Assembly (NCBI GenBank): GCA_026874595.1
Contig: CM049306.1
Location: forward strand, 36,784,019-36,848,018
Length of the DNA: 64,000 nt
Source: Sipunculus nudus
Lineage: Eukaryota > Annelida > Sipuncula > Golfingiida > Sipunculidae
Direction: 5' to 3'
In this document: in pieces, positions 44,085-56,829 of the stretch
Position numbering within the stretch: position 1 is the first letter of the stretch
How the letters are laid out: every line of letters begins with the position of its first letter
Program-made: the position numbers and the translations under genes
The notes under the pieces: model-generated
The model's database searches: none
Seen by the model: only the letters and a program-made list of their open reading frames with translations
What the model was told of the DNA's origin: nothing

Positions 44085-45655
44085 TCTACAAACCAACGCG
44101 GGAATAAATAGCCTGATCGTCAACAAAAACAAATCGGCTGATAGAACAATCCAGTATCCATAGATTATATTTTGAATAACAAAAAAAAAAAAAAAAAAAA
44201 GATCGTGAAAAATGACATTTATTGAATTCGTGTAACATTCTTTGACGTGCAAGATCTTTTTTCCGTTAGCCTGTCACCAAATAACTGAAGATAAAAGAAG
44301 TTGCAAAATATATAAAGTTATAAAAATCACATTAACTGTTTTACTGAATAGTCAATATTTAACAACAGACTAAATGTCGATGTTAATACACTGTTTCATT
44401 GATATTGTTGGCCTGGTATGTGGGAATCATTCTGACAGGACACGAAGAAAAAATTATATTATCAGCTGAGGTCATCTTGGAAAGATCTTGTATTATATAT
44501 ATTGTGTTTGATAACCTTTATAACAACAATATGAAAAAATTCGTGCATTTAACAGCGATAAGAGCTTTAGAGTTTACTCCAAATTGTCCCCTCCCAGCCC
44601 ATCTTTCTCCCTATTCCATCCTTTCCCTAATGGTCTCCTTACACCTTAGGTCTAATCGCAACCTTTTCCCATCTTTCCCGATAGGTTTTTCGTCCCACTT
44701 TTTTCAACTGTCTATCATCTCAGTCCTTATAGCTCCTTCACACCTTTTTTCTAAATAATCACCCCTACCATCTTTTCCGATATAGTCGCCCATTCCACCT
44801 TGTCCGAAATAGTCCCCCTGTAGTTATTTCACGAGTATACTCTGATATCCCGGAAAAGGTATATCAGAAACTGATTAATTCAAATTTCTCATAGTTATTT
44901 TTCATAGATGGCTCCGTTAAATAAAGATTCAGGTGGATTGGTTTCTCAAATTCACCAGTTCAAAACGGGGAACTGATGATGGCGGCAACAGCGTCATTTT
45001 CTGTTGCCCCCCCCCCCCCGACACAGACCAAAACCAACAGTCCCCAATATGCATAAAATATGGATAAAAGTATTAAAAACTCCACAAAGCACTACTTCTA
45101 AAGGGGAGAACAGAAGCCCATGCCATTCTATAGGCTGTACAAACACATAAATAATTATATATATGCACATATGGTTTACATCTGTGGATACAAGGTCTAA
45201 GGCATTTTATATGCTCTTTAAATTAAATAATTAATTTTTACATTAGGCTTTCATTAAAGATCAGAAAGAGTTATGTGTGGTTATTTAAAAAATAAATGAA
45301 TAAATAATAAGATCAAGTAATAAGAAGAAGTGGATATTACCTAGGCAACCTTCCCAATTCGTAAGAAATTATGAACATTTAAATTTCACCTAATAATGAT
45401 AATGTATTGTATTTTTAGCAAACTATATAAGTAATTTGAGCTATAGCGATGCCCTTTTGTCAGTCTTTGTCTTTTACTGATACCAAACGTTTTAACATTT
45501 GTTGTAAAACAAAGCTTATTGATTGCTCTATAATCCCCCCCCCCCAAAAAAAAAAAAAATCCTTGGATAGAGGTAGTCCACCCGCCTGTGAGACCTGCGT
45601 ATGTTGTCCAGGTCGGGTCAGATCACCTGGCAATTACCCATAGGTGCAAGTAAAT
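44085..45655. other. Intergenic DNA, no supported gene
   Basis: Holds an A run (44,181-44,201), C runs (45,008-45,019 and 45,535-45,545) and a pyrimidine-rich stretch at 44,580-44,820. The 119-codon plus-strand frame at 44,399 shows no family pattern. Confidence 0.4.
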
Positions 45656-45665
45656 CCAAGTAAAT

Positions 45666-46170
45666 TTTTAGCTCAGCTTACCGTAGGTCATCTTAGATAC
45701 AGCGATAAGCCTTTGTCCATTGTATGATGATCTGTTGGTCTGTTAACAGGGCACATTTCTTAAGTGTTTGACCTGGATATGCATAACTTCACATCTAGGT
45801 AAGTCTTTGGTAAATCACATACCAATTTTATTGTGAACTATATTCTGCACATATATATCCAAATCACCATTTAAATATGAGGAAAATCAGCCTTGCCAGT
45901 TCTTCAGAACTGTTGCTGATACAATTTCAAATAAGTAACGCTTTGTGCTATTGATGTATGAAATTCATACATTAAATATGTCGGTTTTGATTGTATTGAT
46001 CTTTCTGAAACTTTGTAAACAATGGATCACTTTTATCCCTTCCACCTGTGCCAATGTTGTGCCACCATGATCCCTGCCATCTATATTTTCTTTATTTTTA
46101 TGCATTTTTAATAATATGTTTTCAAACCTAGAAATCGGGATTGACAATTTAATATCAATCCAGCTGAGCC
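45666..46170 (+). repeat. Partial copy of the 'ttttagctcagc' dispersed repeat
   Basis: Starts 'tttttagctcagcttaccgt' like the copy at 51,903 and shares 'cagggcacatttcttaagtg'-type sequence. The far end is not clear. Confidence 0.5.
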
Positions 46171-46474
46171 AACAGCAATTTCACAGGTTAAGCACATTTG
46201 AAAGAACATGTATCATTTAGGCATCATAATTATATATATCATTTCTCACAACTGCTGTGGACACAATAGCAAAAATGCTAAAATGGCAGCAATCTCAGTT
46301 TAAGGAATTTCTCAGAATCTCAGAGCAGCTGAGTGTCATGACCTACATGCCTCTTGTTTATTTTTCAGTTAATAGATTAAGCATAAATTATGATACTTTA
46401 ATTCGTCTCAACTTATTTTTATACATTATACTGAGTTCCATGTTTCCCATGCATCAGGAATTTTCACCTGCATA

Positions 46475-46666
46475 CACTGCAAAAACTACTGGTTTTTTAA
46501 AGGGTAGGAAACCGGTTTTCTGAGGTACCAAATGGCAAAAAACCCTTAACGGGTTTTTTGGAAAAACCCGTGTTTAAAAAACCTGCATACGGGTGTTTTT
46601 TAAAACACCCTTATAAGGGTTTCATATAAAACACCCGATAAAAAACCCACAGAGGGTTTTTTTCAG
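46475..46666. mobile_element. Hairpin-rich block beginning CACTGCAAAAA (CACTA/EnSpm-like left end?)
   Basis: The start 'CACTGCAAAAACTACTGG' resembles the CACTG-type termini of animal CACTA elements. The interior is a run of short inverted units such as 'acccttaacgggt', 'acgggtgttttttaaaacaccc' and 'cccttataaggg'. The right side does not give a matching inverted end, so only the left end supports the call. Confidence 0.35.
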
Positions 46667-46669
46667 CAA

Positions 46670-47120
46670 CGCTCCCAGGATGGAAAATAAGGTCCCCTCA
46701 CCCCTTTAAAGGACTGGAACAAACTGCTGCTTAAAGAATAGAGGGCGGTATATATTCTGTTCAAACTGTTATGAAAGAAATTCTTTTTATCTCCTGTAAA
46801 AACAGGAATTTAATTTAACATACAATGATATATCTACCAGATGGCAATGGAAGGTCTTATGTATGATACATCAGAGAAAAAGGCCAGGGAAACAGATAAA
46901 GATCTAATAATATAACAAATCATTGAAATATTTATTTCCATTTTTTCACTATACATAGTTGAAGATGTTATTTAATAAAAAGCTTTGAAACACAAAACAG
47001 TGCTTTATCATAAATAAAACCATCATGGGAAAAATCATTTAATCATTTTAATGTCTATTCATAAAAAAAGTCTTTAGATGATATGTTATGATTAAAAAAC
47101 ATAACTGTCCACATATGTTT
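46670..47120. other. Intergenic DNA, nothing recognised
   Basis: AT-rich flank of the Harbinger-like element; no gene or repeat that I can identify. Confidence 0.4.
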
Positions 47121-47122
47121 AA

Positions 47123-49149
47123 AGGGGTGAACCCACCAAAGCCGACACGCGTCCCGACACGTCTCTCGACACGCTTTACGACACAGAAGACGTCCAGTGT
47201 GTCGCGACGTCCGCCTGTGTCGTGGCAGTGGACCAGCTCACACGACACATCGTGGAGAAGCACACGATACAAGAAGCGTGTCGGCTTTGCATCGCGGGCC
47301 TTGCGACACGATCGAACATGTTCGATTTGTCGTGCGATGAAAACGCGTGTCGGGTTGCGTCGGTTTCTTCTCGACACAACTCGACACGGATCGTGCAGTG
47401 GAACTGGACGTGCGACGCACTTTTCACAGCACATACCGACACGCAGCGCTACGTGGAGTGAGTGGGTCAATGTTAAGGTCACTTCCAGCCAATCAGGAGA
47501 CAGTTTTCTGTTATCTTGCATCGGTCCTGCCTAGGACTGGGTATCGGTCTGCCTATTTAGGCACACTCAATTCGATATCCGATATGTTTTGACGATACGC
47601 TCCATTTTTCTTTGTATATCAATTCTGCATAAAAATTCTGAAAATATAATGTTTCTTATTTTTTAATAAACAGCATATTCACTATATTCTGCATTTATAC
47701 TTGATATTGAATAAATAAAAAACACCAAATCAGTTTAAAAACTGATAAAAAAGCTTTATTTTATGTATCAGGTCCTTTAAAGCAGGTCCTTTAAAACAAA
47801 ACACAAACCTGAGCAAAACCGCAGGGGCTGCTCTTCCTCTTTAGGGTGGATATATTCTCATACCACGGGATGAGCCATGTTTGTCGTTTGATAGAAGGCG
47901 ACATACGTTATATGTGGAGTACAAACTTTTCCAGACCCCGTTGCCTTAACCTCATTTACTGGAAAGTCTACTGAAAATTAAAACAACGATCTTGTTTAAG
48001 CCCTTTGCACTCCCCCTTTCCCACCATTAATTTATATTCGTTCTGGAAAATCATACGGTTTTTCCATGTCATGATAGTATTCAGTTGTTGAACATTTACC
48101 CCTCCCTCAAGGCATTGATCATTCAAAGAATATTAGTCAAACGGGGCTTTGGCCGGTATATAAGCACCTGGGGAAATTGTTGCGCTAACACTTGAATCAA
48201 GTAAAGGTAAAATGGTAAAATTATAAACCCATATACATGCCCTACTGTGATCACAAAATTAAAAAATAAATAAATATTTAATTTAATGGTAGCAACATTT
48301 AATATAAAGTATCGATGTCATCGACGTCAGCAACGTCAGTAATTATGGGCCTCTTGGTGATGGGGGGGGGGGGGGGGGGGCGGCAGCATGTCCCCCTCCC
48401 TTTTTAGGGAAATGGACAAAGTATAACGGGGACAAAGCTTCATGTGTCCCCTTCTCTTTTTAGGGGAATAAAACGCGTACTTTTGTACTTAACGATTTCG
48501 AGATCATATTTTCAGTTTCTTGATTCTTAATATTTATATCAATTCTCTTTCAATTGCGCATCTCATCACAAGAAATTTATGATATCGTGAATGTTCAAAC
48601 AATTAATGAAAACTAAGCAAAAATAACTTTTATTCTCAAATTATACTTACCGTATTATGTGTTGGAAAATGATATTGAGAAAGTTTTTTTAATATTCTGG
48701 CTGGTGGCTATACTGTCCTCATTATCATGAACGGGGCTTTTGCCCGAACTCGGTGGATTGCCCCCCTTATATTTCCTGAAAAACAGGGCTCATGTGAGTA
48801 TCGCTCAAACGCGCCCGATTGTCATCGGAGCCTTTGTCTTGTTTATGTCTTAAAATTAAAAATATAAAATATAAAGTGGCTCTATAGCTTTATTGCTAAA
48901 CACTTGCAACAAATAATCTAAAACGGTCAACTTCCGGCCAACACGCGATAATCTCCGTGTCATGAACCCCAATGTGTGTCGCGGGTGTGTCGGTCAATTG
49001 GTTTGTTATTTTGGCTGCACGACACACTTCACGACACGCTAGGCGACACAAACCGACACAACCAAGTGTCGGTGTGTGTCGCCTGATTTCTGTGTCGGCC
49101 TGCATCGCACTGTGTCGAGATGCGTGTCGGCCTTGGTGGGTTCACCCCT
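47123..49149. mobile_element. PIF/Harbinger-like non-autonomous element, 2,027 bp
   Basis: The termini AGGGGTGAACCCACCAA and TTGGTGGGTTCACCCCT are flanked by TAA on both sides (TWA target). The outer 230-280 bases match the two halves of 39,910-40,472 in opposite orientation, including a shared 'caagtgtttagcaataaagc' block. The interior (about 47.4-48.85 kb) is absent from the short copy and has no transposase frame, only AT-rich sequence and a G run at 48,362-48,380. Both ends carry dozens of CGACAC/GTGTCG hexamers. Confidence 0.8.
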
Positions 49150-51900
49150 TAAAGAAAGACTAATCACTGTAGCCCGTATGTGTTTGGTAGCCATTTCGAC
49201 TATCTTGTTTGAACTTCCTGTAGTGTGGCCAAATTTATTTATATCTCAAAGAAAAGAAGCATCTTTCTGACTATGCCGGTGTTCGCAATGTTTTTAGCAA
49301 AAATGTCACAAAGCATGCACCAACAGCATGTGAGAATCCGACAGGTGACATCTGTAGGCTTTTCGGAATCTAGGTTCTCGCGACACTTGCCAGCCCTCTT
49401 CAGAATGACAGAAGCATAAAATGTTCTGAAATGAAGATGACATGTTAGAACTGAAATAAACTGATTTGTGCATTTTTAAATATCATTCAATTAGAAATAT
49501 CCTGAAATGACAGATGACAATATTTGTTTACTTTATTATATGTTAATCTAAGCATATTGTTTTTGGATGTAATGCCGGAATATTAATGAAACTGTACATA
49601 AAAATTAGGATCATTCTCTTGGACTGATCAGGATAAAAACAAGGGACCCATGGGTCACGGCGCTCAGTTGTAATATATGATCACAAAATATGATTTGGAA
49701 GAGGAGGTAGACAAAGGCTGGTTTTGTGAGGTAATATAAGCTATATTATGAGTTGATGGTGTTTAACTCAAGTTATGACAAGACAGGGAAGAGGACTGAT
49801 GTCTTTAATATTATTTACAGTTGGAAATGGTGTGCTATTATCACATAGGTTTTGACTTGGCCATAAAACTTTACCTACATTGCGGCAGAATTATTTGAAA
49901 TGTTAAACTTTCTATATATTTATAATATATATATTTTTTTATAATAACAGTATCATGTTTTTTTTTTCATCAAAGATTTTTAAATAATATCGAAATAAAT
50001 GATTATAAAAATAATTTTATAAAATATATTCATGAATACATTTGTATTCAAACACTTTCATTTTTACCTGTATTCCTATCCTTTTAGTTTTACATGAAAT
50101 TATGGAGTACATATTTATATTTGCATTCAAATACATTTGCAAAGTAATGCACCATGTCTGGTATTTGTTCAGTTTCAGCCAATCAAAGTTCCTAAGAAAC
50201 CAGAATAAACAAATATCCCAAATTTAAATAATGATCATAAGTACCTGGTTTTATGAATTTTATTTGTGTTCAAGAATAAAACTATAATATTCACTTTGGA
50301 CTACCTTCACATCAATTAACACACTAGACACAGCAAGAGTCTTATGACAATTATTAACATTACCGAAATCATAATGAGAACTTGTCTAAGATCTGATTTT
50401 TTATCATATTCATTTTTTTTTATTAAAATAAATGTATTAGAAGAAAAAATGAACTATCTCAGCTATGAAACCATTATATGTGTGAAAAATAACCCAAGGA
50501 TAAGAATACCCATAAATTATACAAGGAGAAAACTAGAGATGGGCAAGTTTAATTTAAAGACACGTCGAAAAAATAAACCCCCTGGTCCCTACTTGAGGAC
50601 GCAATTGAACACATCGCCGGGAAATGAATTATGTTTACGAAATATTCGAAGATGAAATAGGGATATAGGACACGCGCAGTCGCTTATCATAATATGAATA
50701 AAGGTATACGTGAATCACAGCGAGGGATTTTGTAGTTGTCCACAAGAGTCTGTCCGTGTGGGCTCTTCGTGGTGTTTCATGTGGCAGTTCGATTAATTGT
50801 TAATCGGCGTGTAGTGAATGTTAACATTGTTTCTACACGAAGATGTGTCCTCAAATTACTATACAAAAAGCATAACTGGTAACATTGGCTCCATCAGAAT
50901 ACGGCGGGTTGATACGTATAACGAAACCGCGTAATTTATTTTTACGACACTTTTCTCCCGACTTTACTCTGATTCAGATTCTCACAACATATTCAAGCGT
51001 ATTGGACCTGGTATATACTGATTTGTGATTTACACTGCCAGCAAAATTCCACCAAATTAATTTGGAGAAGAAGTTAATATTATTTAACACGTTTTAGCTA
51101 AGTTCGGAAGCGTGCTTCGTTGGTGATTGACTTAACATGGCGTGTCCCAATAATGTTTTATCATTTTAAATGTACCTGTCTTGCTGTCACTGGCTGTTGG
51201 GCTCGTGGTCTTAACCTTTCTAAGGTCTTAGAACTCTTCATTAGGTGTACTTAAACACTGTTTAGTCCTTTATACAGCTCAAGTTATTCGTCTCATATAT
51301 TTAATATATCAGTTTTAAGAAAAATGTGTAAGAAGGTCTCTTGTGTGCATATAACATTCTCTACCTTGTATGAGACAGAAAAAGCGGAATTATCCACATC
51401 TGGTTGACCTTATAAAGATTATGGATTTTGAACATTTATAAACATGAGATCAAAAATACGTTTTCGCCTACATTGAATGGAAATAATTCTATTGAAGAAA
51501 ACTTAATATATATATCTAAATATAGTAAAGGCAATAAAATAAACATGTCTAAATCACATCCCTACAAGGATTATCTGTGTCTTCGTTGGAGGTAATTATA
51601 CACGGTTCCTGTGAAATATATCCTTTGTTTTTTCAACTGTTTTTGGATTAAAAGGTTGGGCCGCCGTTTATATCTTCTTTTGCACACACTTATTCATGAC
51701 TTGGTCAGGTAGATTTTTTTTATGGAAACCAAGATTTCATTTATTGATTAGGGATTGCTTTCCACTGTATGCTCTTTTTCGTCGTCAAAGTTTGCACAGC
51801 TATTTGTACAGGCATCATACATACCATTATACCGGTAGAAGAACATCCGGCAGGCTGTATGAAATTATTGTTATCAGGAGAAATTTGAACAAAATCATCT
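49150..51900. other. Intergenic DNA, no supported gene
   Basis: AT-rich. At 49,640-49,675 'acaagggacccatgggtcac..gctcagttg' is a detached end of the 'ttttagctcagc' repeat family. The 103-codon frame at 50,344 is lysine/asparagine-rich and unlike any family I know. Confidence 0.4.
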
Positions 51901-51902
51901 GA

Positions 51903-52573
51903 TTTTTAGCTCAGCTCACTGCAAGTCATCTGAGCTATAGCGGTCAACCCTTTGTCCGTCGTCCGTTCGTCTGTCTGTCTGTTCATTTACCAGGCACAAA
52001 TTTTCTCTATTTTTTGGACCTTCAAAGAAACAGATGTCTGTTAACCAGGCACAAATCGTAACTATCGGACCTAGAATATTCTAACTTTACATCCAGGAAG
52101 GTCCCTGAAAACATCTACTTCGAAACCTGAAATTAGGTCTCTATTATACATATCCTCCTACCTAAGGGGGTGAGATGAACCCCAGAATAAATAAAAAGAA
52201 AATGTTACAAAAGCTCCAGTATTTAAACAACTAATGCATTGATCACCATGATTCCTTGCATGCATATTTATCTTGGAGTATTTCATCAGTTCCTGCAGAT
52301 TGGTGCTACCTCGACTTTTTTTTCAAATTTTACACATTTTTTCATTTTTTGAGACCTTCAAAGACGTGGTTGTCTTTTAACAGGGCACAAACCGTAACCA
52401 TTGTACCTAGAACCTTCTACCTTGACATCCAGCGAGGTCCATGAAAAATCTCCTAAAAAGCTATTCTTCAGTTGAATGTGGATATCACCAACAAAATTTG
52501 GTATTCAGTTGATAAAATTCCTTTTGTGAATGTCTTCTTAGTCAGCTGAGCGTCATAACCCATGGGTCACTTG
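51903..52573 (+). mobile_element. Dispersed repeat, plus-strand copy
   Basis: Runs from 'ttttagctcagctcactgca' with 'caaccctttgtccgtcgtcc' to 'agtcagctgagcgtcataacccatgggtcacttg'. Same ends and internal phrases ('accaggcacaaatcgtaact', 'cctagaatattct') as the inserted copy at 17,257-18,396, but shorter. No coding frame. Confidence 0.7.
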
Positions 52574-52574
52574 T

Positions 52575-54866
52575 ATATATCAAAACTGCTACTGACTTAT
52601 TTGACTTAATTCCCGACACACTGGTCATAACAGCCGTGGCAGAATAAAGCGAAATAGCAGGCAATTTATGCCCGAAAGCAGTTTTGTAAAGTTTGTAAGC
52701 TGCACGTTTTGTAACTGAAATGGATGATTAGATTTTATAAGTTTCCCGTACTTCTTTTTCCGTTTCTAGTACTGTAATATGTGTAATGTGCACCACAACC
52801 GGTGTAAAAAAAGTAAAATCTCGCTCTTGGAAAATGCGTTCTCTTTTTGACTAATTGGTACATTAAACTTGAAATGTTTTTAATTGTTGTGGTCTGTTCC
52901 ATACACTTTGATACGTGCACAGCGGTAAATGTTAGCTGTTATGATACAGGTAATCAGAAAAAAGTTTTAAAAACTGAGTCTCATATGAGGGAAGGGATTA
53001 ATTCATAAAACATTACCGTGAACTATAACGGTTGCAGATAATAAATATTTGATCTTGATGCAGTCGCTGTGGATGATTACTTGACTTCTTGCTCTGATGC
53101 TGATGAAGAAGGAGTGTTGAGTTGGACAGCGACAGTAAGTGCCACATCCTATTGTTTCTGACATGATGTTGAACTCATTTACTGTCACTGTTGCAAACAA
53201 ATTATGTGTCAAGTTAACAATGCTATAAATGGACACGGGTGTGATCTGATTTGCTGCTTTTAGCAACCAAAGCTTTAAACGATAACCACGAATAACATCG
53301 TATTATCCAGCTATAGTATCTATGGACATTGTACGAAGTACATTGTTTTTTATGACTACATTTGACCAGTCGCATGAGTCGTGTTATTACATTGTATTGA
53401 AAGAGGTCAGATAATTACACTCATGAAAATAATCACTGCGTGCACAATGGAAGACTTGTTCTAAAACCGTCCGAACTAATTGTTTTTTCTGTTAATAGTT
53501 GGCGACCGACAGATATAAAACGGGAGGTAGAATTAGTACATGGGTTCAGAGGTTGTACAGACATATTATTTTAGTTATGGGATGTTTTACATTTTATTAT
53601 AATGTTTGGTTTCAAACAGGTTCTTGCCCACCTGTGCAAAGCGCATTACGGAAGCATAAAGTATACCCAGCCATTGTTTAAATTAAGCGAAAAACATTAA
53701 GACAAACAATTACAGAAAAACATTTTATTCTAGAAATCGTTCGGCGATATTTCACAAACTTGTGCAAATGTGTGTGTGTCTGCTTGCGTATGTATAATCA
53801 AATTAACATCATACAAAAGAATATAGATTTGAAATATTCCTCAAATAATAAATTAAAGCATGTTCCCCATAATTATTACGCCCGCCTTAAAAGTCCTCCC
53901 CTCGGTCGCAGCATAACAAATGCAAGGATCTGGGTGGATGGGCAAAATCACCAAAGTATTACAAGCAATAAATACAAGGGAGCCGCCCGATTGCCGAAGA
54001 ACTTTACCAAGTTACAATTGCTCATAGTTCAACAAAATACGGTACCGGAACTTTACACGATCTACGATGTTCACAGGTGGATGGGAAATGGGCGACTGAC
54101 GTATATCTGTACCCTTTCCCCGTGGTTTCTGTTAAGGGGACGTCAGGTGTGGATTGACAAACACCTGAATGACGCTGGTTGTTAAGGACCCTTCAGTGTT
54201 GAAACCAACAAATAATATGTCGCCAAAACAATAATAACACCAGGACATCCTCAACTATGCATGAGTGATGTTTGCCCACGTAATTCCGTACTCTGTGCTA
54301 CAAACCGTGTTTGACCACCAACGTATGGGTACATCGCTAAAAATATCATATTTGAAAAAAAAAAATTAAATATTCACAATGGATGGAACTGAAGTCTGGA
54401 ACAATAAAGCCAAGTATAAATACATAACAAGTTGTAGGACCTGCATGAAAGTGAATGGAAAAAAAATTGTGATACATGGCCAGTGGGACTTTAAGCAATT
54501 TTTTCAACGTACTACACAAAACACTAAACTTATATTACTACTAAGTGTGTATAAACAGAAAAACTTCAGATATCCAAACGGATTTTCTTTAATGGCAGCA
54601 AATTTATATTCTTAATATAGATTTTAAATACGCAATCTGTAAATTATTGTGCGTATCGCAGTATTGCCTTTTTAATGTTTCAAAGGCGTTGCATATAATA
54701 GGTTTACATTAAAAAGTGTGAAATGATTAGATACAAAAGATATAAATTATATGATGTTGATCAATTAATGGAAAAATATTTAAAAAGATCATTCACAAAG
54801 GGTCATATGTAAAGATTTGTTAAAAAAATCTTTCATTTTTAAATAATAACACATTATACAAAAAAA
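52575..54866. other. Intergenic DNA, no supported gene
   Basis: Open frames at 53,760-54,185 and 54,379-54,615 (plus) have no recognisable domain. A lone exon-like segment at 53,064-53,134 is discussed under rejected items. Confidence 0.35.
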
Positions 54867-55105
54867 CTAAAATACCGAATTCGCCTCGCAGATGGCGTAG
54901 TTTTTAAGGAGAGGACTATTGCAACTATCGTCAATCCAAGAGAATCCTGCTGTGACGAAGATACTTAGACAGTTTTCGACTGATCCGCCATTCGGTTCAC
55001 TCATCTCCCAGTTCATGTAGGTCAAAGGTGCACCGGTTGCCTTCCAGATCCAAGTCCCCTCCACATCAACGTCGGAGCCCGAGGTCCAATATCCGTATAG
55101 CCCAC
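54867..55105 (-). CDS. Exon 4 of the lectin gene: C-terminal half of C-type lectin domain
   Basis: Acceptor 'caatcaaag', phase 1. It encodes GLYGYWTSGSDVDVEGTWIW through EPN and WIDDSC to the final Cys and a stop at 54,867. Confidence 0.8.
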
Positions 55106-56827
55106 CTTTGATTGTAATTGTTACAAATCAGTATACTGATGTACATTTGAATATATATATATATCAGAACATTTTGTAATAATTCTGTAATAATTAAAAA
55201 TAAATATCAGCAATTTTGTACTATACCATAATAAAGCCAAGTACAATATCATACTTTGGAGCTGAGTCATATTAGGATTTAACATTTTGTATTTGTCATT
55301 TCATCACTGATTTAAAGTGTAGAAGACAGGATTTACTTCTGGTCAACATAATGGCGGAATGTCTGAAGTACTGCTAATATCACGGCTGGGCTTGCGATAA
55401 AATATACCACTCAAAGCATTTACCAACGATTACATAATGTTTCTTTTAGAAATATACCGTTTCTAACAAATGTCAGGTTCACAAACATTGGCATGTATCT
55501 GTCTTTCATATTTTTATATTCATTTTTAATAACGGAGTAACTAAAGAATAATTCCCTACTGGATCATTCAAACAGAAATCTGCTTTTTACTTAACGTACT
55601 TGGTGGTTGCAAAAGTGACTTATTTGCGATGGTATATTCAATATAAAGCTGTTCCTCTTGAGTCTCTATATTCACTAAATCTCCACCATGAGACTGGCAA
55701 AAATCTCGGGCAGCCTGCCAGGTCCCGGTCTTTAAAAGAAACTTATAACAAGAAGGCCCATCATGTCCGGCGAAGAACACGTGAGTGCATCCTGAAACAT
55801 ATTCCACGTATCTTTAAGATCCAGTCTTTAAACTATCAAATGTGTGGCACCACGCCTTTACAGACCTGTATTCATTGAGCTGTCCTTGCGTCTTTGAAAT
55901 CAATAATGCACAATTAAATCAATCAAATGACTCGCGAATTTAATAATATATTAATTTAATCAATATTTAGATAAGACAGCATGAAAAATTAAGGAGGTAA
56001 CCTCCACAAAAGAAAGTTCTTTAAAAATATTAAACCACTTAAAATTAAAACTCACCGTACTCACTTTCGATGTACAACGAAGATTCACTATAAGTGACAT
56101 ATACCCAAGAACTTCCGACAAAAATAGTTCACAGGAACCGTTTCTGTAGACGTGGGTGCCTCTACATTCATTTTTCTCAGTACACATGGCTAGACATGCC
56201 AAGTCAAAATCTGCTTGGTTGTAATAATCAAGTTGAATGATGGTCTTCTCAGTGACCAAAGCACGTGTCTGTTCATGCTTCTTGTACAGCCTGGTTGTTG
56301 CCGGGTCCTTCACGGCGCCAACCTCTATAACATAAAGAACTCTTTTGGTACACTTATAGCAAATCTCAAATATTAAACCAATTAACATCATCTCTCCATA
56401 ACGTAGGGATTCTCACTTCACATTCGAGATCCACGTAACCGCATGGAATTGAGAAGTCCTGATATATCTTTCATACATGGCGTACGGTACAACCATCGGC
56501 ATATCAGAAACAAACCCATTAGATTTCACTATAAAAAAGGCGATACAAGCAAAGTGGTGCCCAGACAATTAAAGGAAGTAGAGAGCTGTGGTTTTGGTAT
56601 CATTCTAGCCTCATTAAAATATCAGTCTACCTTATCGACGAAAAACCAATTTTATCAAGGGTATAGGACAATGTGTGGCACATAGCTGAGTTTCCAGTTA
56701 AGAAATCCAGACCTGCAAAACTTATATAAGCATTTAGAGATTTAACATGAAATTTAGCTTCTACGGATGTCACATTGTAGAATTGTATTTTACCTGTAAA
56801 AATGAAAATCATCAAAAAATGCAGCAT
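54867..56827 (-). CDS. PAN/apple + C-type lectin domain protein, four exons, about 242 aa
   Basis: Four exons join in frame at phase-1 junctions: 56,794-56,827; 56,061-56,324; 55,600-55,791; 54,867-55,105. Total 729 nt including stop. Exon 1 gives a short hydrophobic start (MLHFLMIFIFT). Exon 2 is a PAN/apple-like domain (DFDLACLAMCTEKNECRGTH, YRNGSCELFL). Exons 3-4 form a C-type lectin domain: SCYKFLLKTGTWQAARDFCQ, SHGGDLVNIETQEEQ, GTWIWKATGAPLTYMNW, then EPN followed by ENCLSI, WIDDSC and YAICEA. EPN is the calcium-site motif linked to mannose-type binding, but the usual WND reads WID. C-type lectins of this kind are typically secreted recognition proteins. The signal peptide is unusually short, so an exon may be missing; the exon 2 donor is also uncertain (56,061 or 56,065). 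Confidence 0.75.
55600..55791 (-). CDS. Exon 3 of the lectin gene: N-terminal half of C-type lectin domain
   Basis: Acceptor 'atatgtttcag', donor 'ccaa|gtacgt', phase 1 at both ends. It begins with the Cys-containing GCTHVFFAGHDGPSCYKFLL and carries the long first helix. Confidence 0.78.
56061..56324 (-). CDS. Exon 2 of the lectin gene: PAN/apple-like domain
   Basis: Acceptor 'tatgttatag'. Four or more cysteines in PAN order (C-L-A-M-C, C-R-G, C-E-L, R-C-T). The phase-1 donor 'gtga|gtacgg' fits the next exon; a better-looking donor four bases earlier would break the frame. Confidence 0.65.
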
Positions 56828-56829
56828 TT

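Noticed and set aside
47048-47534. Overlapping 148-157 codon frames on both strands.
   Set aside because: They lie in the GTGTCG-rich end of a Harbinger-like element and reappear in the short MITE copy; composition artefact.
53064-53134. Exon-like plus-strand segment (acceptor 'cttgatgcag', donor 'cgaca|gtaagt', product AVDDYLTSCSDADEEG...).
   Set aside because: Signals are fair and the product is protein-like, but I found no companion exon on either side.
53760-54185. 141-codon plus-strand open frame.
   Set aside because: No domain, start context or splice partner; the N-terminal part is a tgtgtg simple repeat.
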